Shown here: one piece after another, positions 23,545-35,216 of the stretch
Layout: the number at the start of each line of letters is the position of its first letter
How positions within the stretch are numbered: position 1 is the stretch's first letter
Origin: Aporrectodea caliginosa
Taxonomy: Eukaryota > Annelida > Clitellata > Crassiclitellata > Lumbricidae
Assembly (NCBI GenBank): GCA_020284085.1
Contig: JACEVL010000056.1
Location: forward strand, 124,001 to 188,000
Direction: 5' to 3'
DNA: 64,000 nucleotides
Program-made: the position numbers and the translations under genes
Notes under the pieces: generated by a model
What the model was told of the DNA's origin: nothing
Seen by the model: the letters and a program-made list of their open reading frames with translations, nothing else
The model's database searches: none

Positions 23545-26457
23545 ATGCACGGTAAGCTTTGAATATTCGTAAATACGTATATTTGAGACGTTGTTTATTG
23601 AATGCTTTGTGTGTCACGTGTGCTGTGGTTTATAGAGCAACAATGCCTGGCTGTGTGAGGCTGGACGCGGTCACTGACCTAATAAACAAAGCACCGAATG
23701 TAACTCTCGGCTATTGTTACCTGACGATGCAAGGAGTGTAACGTAGTGTAATATAGTGCAGTTTAATGTTGCAATTATGGTGTGACTTTCGCTTGTTAAC
23801 TAGGAGGTGAGCGCTGTGCAGGGAGGGTTGACGCGCGAGGCAAGGTACGCCGATGATGTTGTTGATGAAGATGGTGATGATGATGATGACGACGACGATG
23901 ATGATGATGAATACTATTATAAAAGTGATGATGATAAATAATTATAATAATAGTGATAGTAATTACTATGATACTAATAAAATAATAACATTATTAAAAT
24001 AATAAAAAAGACAACAAAATTAATTGAAGGAACTGTGCAACAGTATTACACTGGAGCATGTTTCTTAACGCCTTCTTTGGGAACCATGTAAGGTCCCACG
24101 TTAAGTGCAGGACATTGTAAAAGAGTTTTGTTGTAACAAAGTCAGATTTAGAGATCTAAACTTCTTTAAGATCCATATAATCACCCATATTGCAATCGGT
24201 TTTATACATTGTATAAGGAAACTCAGATATTTTTAGCCACAGTAATGGAATGGATAGCTCTTGCCTTGTAACAAGAAGGGTATGGGTTTAAGGCTCCCCT
24301 GAAACGGTTACTGTGTAGGGACCTTGAGCACGTCCTTCAATTACATTTGCTTAGCACCATCAATTGATGCTTATTCATTAGGTAGTAGTGCTTAACAAAT
24401 GTGTAATATTTGCAATTCTTGCAGTTCTTCAGTGCAAGAGTTGTGGACTTGTGGCATGGTTTGGATCATAGTACTGTTCTCAGTGGACAGCTTTTTCAAT
24501 CAACCAATCTTTATTCATAACGTTACAACAATAATATCTTACTGCAGGTAAGTTAAACTTAAGAGAAAGCTAGGATAGATAATCTATCAAGCATTACAGT
24601 CATGGGTGTATATATAGGTGGTGGTTTTACGGGTTCAAACCCCCCAAATAAGTTCCCCACATTTTTGTATATGTTTTTACATGGGAAATACCAAAAAAAC
24701 CTTAATTTTGCGATATCTCCAATGGAACCCCCGAAATCTTAGAACCCCTCCTCCGAAATTTTGTCCTGGCTACGCCCATAATTACAGGTCAGTGTGCAGT
24801 TGTTCTAACTAGACTACTCATCTTCTGAACATCTTGAAACACCACTTGCTATGTTAGTAATGATAATAATAATTGTGCATTGCTTGTAGGTGTCAGTATG
24901 TTCAGTCTTGTGACAGCGTTAGTGTCACCTCATGCAATCGAAGCCCTTCGTAGCAAGAAGGAGACGCTCGTCAGCACGCTCACGGAAAATGCAAACGTCC
25001 TGTGCTTCCAGCCGAACGATGGCATCTGCCTGCTCCAGGGAGAGTGGGAGAACGTCAAGAAGGCGTACGCCATCCTGGAGGAGTTCTACTTCCGCGCCCA
25101 GGCGGAGATCATGGTTCGCGAGATGTTGAAGGGTAATGTTCCGCAGACGGCAAAGAAGGATTTCGGAATCGAGTGGTCCAGCTCTCTGCTGTCGTCGCTG
25201 TTCCCCCTCGTCGAACAACCAGGGGGTAATGTGATGAACGGTAACGAGAAGTGTGATCTGCCGAACCACGAGAAACCGAGGCTGCGGTTCGGTGGACTGC
25301 GTGTCGCTACAGAGGATGGCACCAGTTCGGAGATGCTGAATGGTAAGGACCTCAGCGGGAGGAGGGAAGATGGATGCAGTAAGAGCACCGACGTTGATAC
25401 GACGACGTTGGGTGATGGCCAGATTGCCAGTCAGGGTGAGGAAAGGGTTGATGAGGATGATAGTGACGAAGATCCTCCTGTGCTCTCAAAAGAAGACACG
25501 GATGTTGTCTCATTATCTTCTGATATGAGCGACCCCAAAGAGATGGACTTTTACGATACTTCCGGAGCGGTCGTCGAATGCTGCTCGGCAGGGACTAACC
25601 ACAACCGGGTATTAAACAATTCAGAAAACGCCAAAGAAACTCCAAACAATCACGAGAACTGGTCAGACGGATCCAACGACGATGAACCTCATGACGGACC
25701 GCCGCACCTGACCGACAACCGCTCGTTCGAAACGAACAAAAACGTCGAAAGGAAAGACTTGCACCCGATTCCAAGCCCCATTTCTCCGTTTGAGCCCCGA
25801 CTCGTCACCCCATCCCAAACGGTCGCTTCGTCCCAGGCTGCAACCCCATCCCTAGTCGTCGGCCAGCAGCTCCTCAACTCGGCCACCGCATTCCGCACAC
25901 AGGACTTCCTCAGCGAGAGACTGTCCACAGGTTCCAACAAGTTGCCGCAGTTCTCGTCTCTCTTACTCGGCGGCGCCACACTACCGCAAGGTATTTCAGC
26001 ATGGCAGTACGCCGACCTGTACAGCATGCACCTATCGGCGCTCCAGACGATGCACATCAAACAGGAACCGGCGTCGGTCATCAGCAGCGACTTGGCACCG
26101 GTGCCGGCGCCAAACCTCTCTGACGACGACTTCAAGAACGATCTGGGTTACAGGTTCGACGACGACGCGCAGCTGCAGGAGATGCGTTGCACGCGTTGCA
26201 GCAAGACGTACCGCAGCGAGGCGCGCATGAAGGAGCACGTTCGCACGCATGACAAAGACTACGTTCCGGTCTTGCACTCGTGTCCCAAGTGCAGCAAGAG
26301 CTTTACCTATCGGCACAACATGGTCGTTCACCTGCGACGGTTCCACTACGGCTGGCAGCCGGCCAAGCGCCACATGTGCCGTGTATGCGGCATCCGATTC
26401 CAGAAGCCGTACCTCTTGCGCCTGCACGAGCACAAGGCGCATGTGATGCAAGCGTGA
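23545..26457 (+). CDS. C2H2 zinc-finger protein with three fingers and acidic middle
   Basis: Exon 24890..26457 is certain. A first exon ending 23551 (ATG at 23545, GTAAGC donor) joins the CTTGTAG acceptor in phase, giving MHGVSMF... (~524 aa); the internal ATG at 24898 is the fallback start. The N-terminal ~85 aa form a compact alpha/beta segment (LVSPHAIEALRSKKETL...ICLLQGEWENVKKAYAIL) that looks KH-like; this is inference. The middle is low-complexity and acidic (DEDDSDEDPP) and Ser/Thr/Pro-rich. MHIKQEPA is a canonical psi-K-x-E sumoylation site. Three C-terminal fingers follow: CTRC...H-x3-H, CPKC...H-x4-H and CRVC...H-x4-H, with the middle finger on non-TGEKP linkers. Probably a nuclear DNA-binding regulator; no orthologue was recognised. 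The intron holds a SINE and a MITE. Confidence 0.82.
23870..23960 (+). repeat. (GAT)n microsatellite
   Basis: GATGAT/GACGAC run in the zinc-finger gene intron. Confidence 0.85.
24240..24372 (+). repeat. tRNA-derived SINE copy
   Basis: Head fragment TAGCTCTTGCCTTGTAACAAG, then GTGTAGGGACCTTGAGCACGTCC and the ATCAATTGATG body element shared with the 8.9-kb copy. Confidence 0.55.
24601..24780 (-). mobile_element. hAT-type MITE, second copy, inverted
   Basis: 180 bp, inverted relative to the 19.08-kb copy; ends CATGGGTGTA and TACGCCCATA. Flanks ATTACAGT (24593-24600) and ATTACAGG (24781-24788) form an 8-bp target duplication with one mismatch. Confidence 0.82.
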
Positions 26458-27171
26458 GGTGAATATCGTCGATAGATTCAAGAGCTTTGGCATAGCACTG
26501 AAAATTGGGGACATCCAGAATATTACGGTAGATAGGTGGAACAAAGGATGTATGGTTGTTTTTAAATTCGCATGAAAGGCAGTAGTGGATAATTTATATC
26601 GTACTGTTGTAGTGGGGCCAAATAAGCAAGAAATGTCTTACTTAACTTCACCGAGAAGATTTCAATGACTCTTTTATGTGTTTGTCGTCAGGATTTTTGT
26701 CAACTAATTTCTTTCATGACTTTTCCCCATCAGGCTTGCATCGGTTTTAGCCAAACACCAACTTAAGCATCCAAGAAAGTTTCAAAAGCACCTCTACCCG
26801 CAAATTTTCGACGCTGTGAGTTAAGGTCTTTAAAATCCAATGCCAACACACTTGATTTAGTCGATGGATCACAAGCAAATCAGTTGATCTTCCACAAGTT
26901 GATCACGTTTATGAATTGGTCGTGAATCTTTTGGACAGGTTGCACGTCTGTGAATCAGACGTAAGTCGCAGAATCAGTGTTGCTTCCATGATGCATTGGA
27001 ACAATAGTTGTAGACAAAGGTGTTTGTTAATGACACCTGTGTGTATGTGGGTGTGTGCGTTAGGCAATTTGTTTCATATGATAGTTTTGTTGTTCAAAGT
27101 TGTAACAGAGTAGAATTGGCGTTTCGTTGCTTAGTCTTGTTGAGGATATGACTGTGTTGTATCGGAGTCGA
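26458..27171 (+). other. Zinc-finger gene 3' UTR/flank
   Basis: No gene seen; moderately AT-rich sequence after the TGA. No clear AATAAA before the minisatellite. Confidence 0.35.
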
Positions 27172-27172
27172 A

Positions 27173-27442
27173 ACTGACTGGTCTTGAAGAGTCATTCTTG
27201 ACTGGTCTTGAAGAGTCATTCTTGACTGGTCTTCAAGAGTCATTCTTGACTGGTCTTGAAGAGTCATTCTTGACTGGTCTTCAAGAGTCATTCTTGACTG
27301 GTCTTCAAAAGTCATTCTTGAGAGTCATTCTTGACTGGTCTTCAAGAGTCATTCTTGACTGGTCTTCAAGAGTCATTCTTGACTGGTCTTCAAGAGTCAT
27401 TCTTGACTGGTCTTCAAGAGTCATTCTTGACTGGTCTTCAAA
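27173..27442 (+). repeat. 24-bp minisatellite
   Basis: About eleven copies of GACTGGTCTTCAAGAGTCATTCTT. The first units alternate GAAGAG and CAAGAG variants; one unit near 27310 is shortened. Open in one frame on both strands because the unit is a multiple of three without stops, so the resulting frames are not genes. Confidence 0.95.
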
Positions 27443-29830
27443 CCAGTTAAGTTAAAACATACAGCTTATGTTTTAAGCATATAACAGATGTCCTAACCAC
27501 TTAGCATATGTTTTATTGTTTTAATGATATGACTTACCTTAACTATATGGCATCTGTCTTAACGGTATGGCTTATGTCTATTATGTGACTCTTCCATGTC
27601 ATGTTAGTAGCAGCTCTTACAGCACTTCCTGTGATCCGCATGGTATGTGCCGGACTACGGTATATACTGTGTGTCGTATGATGTGTGATATAGCATGTGG
27701 TATATGCTGTATCACGCACTCTGTGGCACGCGGCTTGGGTTTAATCAACATAATTGTGTACGATTTAGCTTATGCTCTACTGTATCACATGTGGCATGTG
27801 ATGATGTGTCTTATCATGCAGTAGTATGCTATCCTGCAGGGTAGAAATGTTGTTAGCTACCGGTGTAGGAGTTGCTTGTGTTTTATTTCACTTGATTGGT
27901 TCCATTTGTTTGTGCTCTTAGCAGTTTAAAGACGAGAGTGTACTAAAAGTGACTGGGAAACCAATGCAGCTCGTCGTTAAAGCGTTAAATGCGTCGGAAG
28001 GCACAATGCCTCATATTGGTCGAGAGAATTCTGCAATTCAGTGATTGTGTCTGCTGTATTGAAATATGATGTTTATATGCTGCAAATGGGTTTTTCTTCC
28101 AAAGTCTAGAGATGACTTACCAGGGTTTGAATACAGAACATACCAAAAAGAGGTTTGTGCATGCATGCATGCATGTATGCTATGTATGCATACTTTTATG
28201 TTTGTATGTTTTTGATGGTTCTTAAATGTGCTTTGTAACGGTCCAGATACATGCATCTATGTCTGCTTGGATGTCTGTTTGGATATGTGTGTGCATGTAT
28301 GGACGTGTGTGTGCGTGTATGTATGATGTAGGTATACGTGTATGCATATATCTGAACGTTTGAAAACATGTTTTAAGAACCCTGCAAAAGGCTCCACGGA
28401 GGTTTGGATGTCTAAGAGATCAAACGGATGGTCATGTGACCATGTGCTTCCGGTATAAGCAGGGTAGTTGCAGTGTTCATTGGCGTTATTTTTGTGTTGA
28501 CCATAATAATTATTAGAATTGATGTTATAAAATTGGTGCTCTGTTATTAGTTAGCAACAAATGTTGAATGAAATTTGGGATTCATGCCCTGGCCATGTTT
28601 TGCAAGGGTCCATGTTTTAGTGACGTATGTTTTAACATGTTTTCAGTGTACATCTTGTTAAATGTTTGATTACCAGGGTATCGGTGATTTTAATTTCTGG
28701 TTATTCGTTCTAGCGTTCCCATTGATTTTAGATTGAATTGCGAATTTTTCGAAAGAACTGCTTATTTTGTAAGTGATCTGTTTTTTTTCATTTCCACTGG
28801 TGTTGTAAACAAATGTTAGTTTGTACACATTTCAACTGGGTTCTGTTGGCAGCATTTTAGTTTGAACTGACTGCTTTTAAACTTTTTTTACTTAAGTTTA
28901 TTTAAATTTCAATTTATAGAGCATAATTCTGAACTGTTTCAATTTTACTGAACTGATATCAATCACTCAATCACTTGATTTGAACTGGTGCCAGTTTTTT
29001 AGGATGGGTGCCAATTGTTTTGGAATGGTGCCAATGTTTTCGATTAGTGCCATTTTTTGACTGGTGCCAATGTTTTGAATTGGTGCCAAATTCTTATGAC
29101 TGTGGCTTGATTGCACCTTACTAAACTGATGTCAATTACTCAATTTGGACTGGTGCCAGTATGCTTTGGAAAGGTTGGCTCTTAGTTGGCAGTTATCTAT
29201 GGATTGGCGCTAGTTTTCTTTGTAGTGCTGCCATTTTAGCTCGACTCTGAAACAAGTTAGGGTTGATGATTTCAACTGAATCTTGTTCACCTGTCTGTAA
29301 TCATAAGTGTAACTGTAAGAGAGAATTTATATAGCATCTCTTTGGACAGCATTTATGTAAGTAAGTACGATATTCTTTATTAAACCAATTGCATATCTGC
29401 ACTCTGGTAGAACCTCCGTACTGTGTTCAGAGGTGGGTTCACCATTTCGTGCGTCACTGGCTTTTTGTGTGGCAAGATTTTGGAAGTCCTGTTGATGGTG
29501 TTGTCATCTTGGATTTTTCATCGGTGGTTCAGAAAGACACAGGATTTGAGTCCATGACTTGTTGAACTATGCACGCAGATCTGTCACCATTCAGCACTTT
29601 TGAGACGTTCCCTAATGGCACCATTTGGTCCGTTACATGCAAGCCATGAGTCAAACATTCTTATATGTTGCTAGGAAGGATCCTGTACTGACTAATAAGA
29701 ATCTTGACGTGAAAACAATTCTTATGCAACATTCTTAACAAGGATAAAATAATTATACAATTTTCTACCAGTAACCATTGGAAATTGATATTGTATTATT
29801 TTATATAATAATATTTTTATATATATACAT
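27443..29830. other. Gene-poor AT/GT-rich spacer
   Basis: No exon recognised. Contains short TGCATG/GTATGTGTG repeats (28150-28330) and a degenerate GGTGCCAATGTTTTGAA-type repeat at 28980-29160. Confidence 0.4.
28980..29160 (+). repeat. Degenerate ~20-24 bp repeat with GGTGCCA core
   Basis: At least six GGTGCCA or AGTGCCA cores followed by T-rich runs and a GAATTGG/GACTGG-type spacer. Confidence 0.55.
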
Positions 29831-29836
29831 AGTTAT

Positions 29837-29837
<1 letters not shown>

Positions 29838-29931
<94 letters not shown>
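29838..29931. repeat. (TA)n microsatellite
   Basis: About 94 bp of uninterrupted TA. Confidence 0.97.
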
Positions 29932-29933
<2 letters not shown>

Positions 29934-30099
29934 ATATCCCATGGTTTAAGCGCTTGCTCTCAGCACACACACTGGAGCATGTATTATAGTCTTTAGAGTT
30001 TGCTTATATTCATTAGATTATTATTTAAATTGTTCCCCTTATTTGATTATCATTAACCTCCGTCATCATTTGTGATGAAATCACCTTTCTTGATTTCAG

Positions 30100-30235
30100 T
30101 TTCTTCATTACTTAAACATATTGTACCTTTTAAACTATGATAGAGTTGTGTTTAATTGTTTATGTTTGTTATGTTGTCTCTTTTCGTTGGGAACAATAAA
30201 TTGATTGAATTGATTGATTGATTAATTAAATTCTG
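30100..30235 (+). repeat. LINE-like 3' tail with (TTGA)n
   Basis: GGGAACAATAAATTGATTGAATTGATTGATTGATT has the AATAAA plus TTGA-repeat arrangement of the LINE ends at 21.9 and 61.9 kb, but its upstream sequence differs. Confidence 0.4.
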
Positions 30236-30994
30236 CACATTGTGATTCACTTTCTTATTTAGAATCCATAATTATTATTAAGAATCAGTATATTAAGAAT
30301 CGCATTATAACATGGTTGCATTATAGTGATGTCATTTTTCAGAATTAAATTTGGAATCCAGAGCAAGAATCACATTGTGTTTGACATTATACTAAAGCTA
30401 CTTTCTGAATTAAATTTGGAATAGCATGGTCACATTTAATATAATGAAGTCATATTTCAGAATTAAATATGAAGAAATACATTGTTACAAGGTTGCAATT
30501 TCTTATCTGAATTTGGGATTCTTATTGGCAGCAGCATTATGTCAGAATTCATTTTATAATATGTCTTGCTAAAAGGAGCCTTCTGTGTACATGTGCAGTT
30601 ATTCTTTTATTTCATCATGTTCAGTTTAAGAGATATGCTCCATATACATTTGTTGTCTTTTGCGCCTCATTTCTTTTTTGGTTTCTGATCTAAATCCGGT
30701 TTTACTGACGTTCCAGTTGAGATTTGTTCCATTTGTTCATTTGTAGGACTTGAAACTCGGAAGGAAATTGCAAAAACAGCGTAGCCAAAGTCTTACTCTG
30801 TTTCTGGTTGTTGCATATGTTTTGTGTTCTTTTGGGTATCCGGTTTTGTTGGAAAGGAATTCGTGTTGGTAGATTTCATAGTGAGATGTTTGATGTTCAT
30901 GGTGTGGGAATTTTGAGGAAATATGCAGAGGCTTTGTTGATGCTTTGTTTGAATTTTAAGGTTTATGATGGTTTATGGACTGACAGATTCACGA

Positions 30995-31035
30995 CTGACT
31001 GACTGACTTACTTATTGACTGATTGATGGATTGGC
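30995..31035 (+). repeat. (GACT)n short repeat
   Basis: GACTGACTGACTGACTTACT-type run. Confidence 0.7.
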
Positions 31036-31184
31036 TGATTGACCGACTGGTTGGTTGGGTGCATGCAGCCCAGTGAGTGAGTATGGTCTGAACCAGTGAA
31101 AAAGAAGTTTTCTGGTTTAATTGAATTGATGGATGTATGGGTGCAATATATTGTTGGATGGGATGTATTGATTGATGGGGTGAA

Positions 31185-31370
31185 TGTATGGATATATGTA
31201 TGGATGGATTGGATGGATGGATGGATGGATGATGGATGATGGATGGATGGATGGATGGATGGATGGATGGATGGATGGATGGATGGATGGATGGATGGAT
31301 GGATGGATGGATGGATGGATGGATACATGGATGATGGATGGATGGGTGGATGGATACGGATGGATGGACA
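31185..31370 (+). repeat. (GGAT)n microsatellite
   Basis: Long GGAT run with GATGAT interruptions. The Ser/Ile/His/Pro-rich minus-strand frames over it are artefacts. Confidence 0.95.
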
Positions 31371-31499
31371 CATGGATGGGTGAATAATTGGTGGATGGTT
31401 GTGAATGGATGCATGAGCAGATTGGTGGATGAATGGGTTGATGGATTATGGATGGTGGATAGATAGGTGGCTGAGTGGATGGCAAGCATGTGAATGGAT

Positions 31500-32690
31500 G
31501 TTGACTTTGAGTCTAAACTATTGATAATTTTTGATCCGTGACACAGATAAAGTGTTTGAAAGTTCATGTGTTAATGCTGTGAGCGAATACTTGAGAAACC
31601 CTGCTGACTAACTTTGGTTACTGATGAGTATATGGACGTCTGATTTATAGTAAGCGGTCAGTTGTCTTCATTCAGGTTGGGATGCATTCTATCCAGCAAT
31701 TTCTACTTCAAATCCGGATGCAATGTTTAGTTGAATTTCTTGAGATAAACTGAGAAGCAAATGTGCATATTTTATTTGGCGTAATTCTTCATGATTTTGC
31801 ATAATTCTGCATAATTCTGTTACATTAGTTTTGCATGAATCTGCACTATTTAGCAGAATTATGAAATGAAATTTACTTTTGTGTTGTGTAATTTTTGATG
31901 TTTTGCATAAATCCTCTGACATTAGTTTTTTTTTATTTTGCAGTGAAAATTTAATTTACATTTCTTCACATACTGCATCAACTGATGGCCAATTATCAAC
32001 TCTATATTATCACAGTTTAACAATGGCATCATCCATTCTTATTGCTTTAATTTTTTATTTCAGTGACTCTTAAGGCCCCTATACATATATGGTGGCATAG
32101 TCAAGGAGCCCAGGGGGGGGGGCTGTGTGCCAAGAGCAAATATAAGGGAGGTTACAAAATTCAGTTAGAAACTTTTTATTTTATACCCTGTCCCTGGGCA
32201 ACACATACCATAGGCTAGCTATGTTAGTAATATATATATATTATATATATGCTTGAAATGTATACTGATTTATAAATCTTGTGATATTATACCTTATTAT
32301 TTATGTGACTAAGGTATATATGATGTATTCATGATATGAATTAAAAAAAGTTAACAAATAGCATGATTATTATTTTGTTGTTGTTTTACGTATTTTTATT
32401 TGTTTTATCAGATGACTGATTGTATAGGTTCATATTTTCTATTGTGTGTATAGATGGTATTCTATTGGCTAGAAAGTGTATTGTTTGTTGCACATAATAA
32501 GACTTGAAGCAGCAAGTAAATCATCGGTGGTTATTGTCGTACAACAGTTGTCCAAAGAATAAAGACGTTGCATTAGCGTGTCATTTTATGTTATGGTATG
32601 TTTTCAGCGTTCTAATCTTTCGCTAGATGGCGAGTTCTTAGATTAGATTCGCCAGATGGAGCCAGTGAAAGTTCGCAGTTGTCGATATTC
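31500..32690. other. AT-rich spacer, no gene seen
   Basis: Contains repeated GCATAATTCTGC-type words (31790-31920) and a G-run at 32104; no exon recognised. Confidence 0.35.
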
Positions 32691-32700
32691 AACACTTTTT

Positions 32701-33610
32701 TATCCATCTAGTTTAACTTGCGGGAATCTTGCAATCTTGCTTGCTTGATTGCTTGAATGTTTGCTTGCTTGCTTGCTTGAGCCACAGGCTAAAAAGTCAA
32801 ATCTTGCGACGACTAGTTCGATCACTTACAATCATTCAATCGTCGTGAAACTCGGCAGATAGACTCGCCCGCGCACACACTTCATTCTATCAAAATTTCA
32901 GCTCCGCCAAAAGAGGCTAGCTTATAGAATCGGGGACTAAACTTTTCGAATCGGGGAATCCCCTTTTCCGATACGGAGCGTTGTGATTGGCCCGCGTTGC
33001 CATTGGCTGCAACAGAAACGGGTGCGGTGCTTGATTAAACGGACGCTATGTTGTAAAATGAACGCGGACTATATATTTGTAGAGGTAACTGCTTAATATG
33101 ACGGATTATAGGATACTAGATGGATATAGTAAAAACTTTGTTTTTACGGGCTGTATTTTATATCCATCTAGTTTAACTTGCGGGAATCTTGCTTGCAATC
33201 TTGCAATCTTGCAATCTTGCTTGATTGCTTGCTTGAGCCACAGGCTAAAAAGTCAAATCTTGCGACGACTAGTTCGATCACTTACAATCATTCAATCGTC
33301 GTGAAACTTGGCAGACAGACTCGCCCTCGCACACACTTCATTCTATCAAAATTTCAGCTCCCCCAAAAAAGGCTAGCTTATAGAATCGGGGACTCAACTT
33401 TTCGAATCGGGGAATCCCCTTTTCCGACACGCAGCGTTGTGATTGGCCAGCGTTGCCATTGGCTGCAACAGAAACGGGTGCGGTGCTTGATTAAACGGAC
33501 GCTATGTTGTAAAATGAACGCGGACTATATATTTGTAGAGGTAACTGCTTAATATGACGGATTATAGGATACTAGATGGATATAGTAAAAAACTTTGTTT
33601 TTACTATTGG
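32701..33610 (+). repeat. Tandem duplication, 460-bp period
   Basis: The segment starting TATCCATCTAGTTTAACTTG at 32701 restarts at 33161 with few differences up to about 33600. Each unit begins TATCCATCTAGT and ends ACTAGATGGATA, a 12-bp inverted repeat, so it may be a tandem pair of MITEs. Each unit carries a (TTGC) stretch of different length, two inverted CCAAT boxes (GTGATTGGCC and CCATTGGCTG) and a TATATATT motif. No gene was recognised in it. Confidence 0.88.
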
Positions 33611-34043
33611 TTCTTTTTATTTTATCCTTAAATTTATTTACGATTGTTTTTCGTTTCTTTACTGTCCGATACAAAGAAGTATTAAAAGGTAACAAAATTG
33701 GTATAATATTATTTGGTTCTACTGAAACACCTCTGAAGCGTGGTATCGTAGTTCAAAGTTCATTAGTTTGAGGCGAAACACGGCCACGCACAAAGCAAAG
33801 ATAGGACACCTTTTTAATCGTTCCCAATGCGTGTCGATCGAAAGCAGTAAGTCAGTTAACAGCTTCGCGTGCTTTTCTACCAAGATAGGCCTAAAGTCCG
33901 TGACTATTTCACGAAAACTTCATTAGTTGATCTGAATCCTAGTTTCGCGCAGAATTGGACATAATTCACTTTGATACAAGTAAAATTGTAAGAATGAGAC
34001 GGACGTTAGTTCAGAACGAAATGGCGCCGGTCACGTGACTCCT

Positions 34044-35143
34044 CTAAGTACGCGCTTCCTTCGATGTTTTGGAGTGCCAGGCCAGATCGAAGTGGTCGAT
34101 GAGGGTTACTTGCGCCTGGGGTCCTTGTGAGGAGTGGATTGATGCCGGGGCTACCATTGACGGCGATTGCGAAGTTCCTATCGAAAAAAGACAAAAGAAA
34201 AAAATAGACTCAGAAAAGCTGAGCAAGTTAGTAGGTCTATACGCTACAGTAGGCCTAATCTTTATTTTCATCTAATATGCGCACATAGGCTAGGCCTATG
34301 CAGTTGGCCTATAGGCCTACATGAATACAATTAAAACTACATCGATTTGCAGTAGTTGCCTTTTTTATCTTTCGGCTGCCAGGGCTGATGACCTCCGCCT
34401 AATCGAAGTTCAAAATCGTCCTAACCCAGCGATTATATAAAATTATTATTATAACTATTCCAACAGTAACTTTAACGACATCTTAGGCTGCTAGGCCTAT
34501 ATGGCCGTTGACGTATTCTTAAAAATTGTAGGCCTATAGGCCCTACCAGTTTATTTTCTTAATTGCAGATCATTCGATCCAGGTCATCATTCGTTGGGGA
34601 ACTTGATATAGGCCTAAAGGCGTTTGGCGTCAGTGATCGACATAGAACTAAAACACACGATGGTCACTTCCGTCAAAAGATGTCATTTATGAGTAAGGAT
34701 TTTGAAGAATTAAGAATTAAAGGAACTTGAAATTTTTAATATTCGTTGGCCATTTTAATATTCGTCAATATTCATAAATTTCTAAAAAATCCTAATATTC
34801 GTAATATGCGCATACTCGTTCTATGCTGATCGATACTGCAATTGAGAGAATAAATGGTGTCTGGACAGTCTGGCCGGTCTGGGATTATGAAGGTCATCAT
34901 TTAACGTTTCTCGATTTTTTCGGTAGGCTACATGTCTAATAGACCCTAATTCGGTTATCATCGATTGTAAAACTTTCAACTCCACCCCTTGTGTACTAAT
35001 GTAGATTCTACGTGATTTAGCGATTGTATAGCAACGGTTAAATGCGCTGTAAAGGTGTTTAATGTCCCTCTGCATTATCCGTGTTCCTGTAAGCGAAAAT
35101 GAACATTGGACATAAGAACTACATACCTGCGTATATAGGCCTA

Positions 35144-35216
<73 letters not shown>

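Noticed and set aside
27094..27455. Frames on both strands with an 8-residue repeat
   Set aside because: A 24-bp stop-free tandem unit necessarily gives such frames; no start or splice support.
31008..31567. Long minus-strand frames rich in Ser, Ile, His and Pro
   Set aside because: They are translations of the GGAT microsatellite and its flanks.
33178..33552. 124-codon plus-strand frame in the 460-bp duplication
   Set aside because: No domain, present only through repeat structure, and the other copy does not keep the frame.
34069..34275. Plus-strand 68-codon frame over the GC-rich block at 34.0-34.2 kb, and the GTCACGTGAC E-box nearby
   Set aside because: The block is the last exon of the minus-strand Numb-like gene: strong pyrimidine tract and acceptor, phase match and stop. 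The E-box falls in its 3' UTR.
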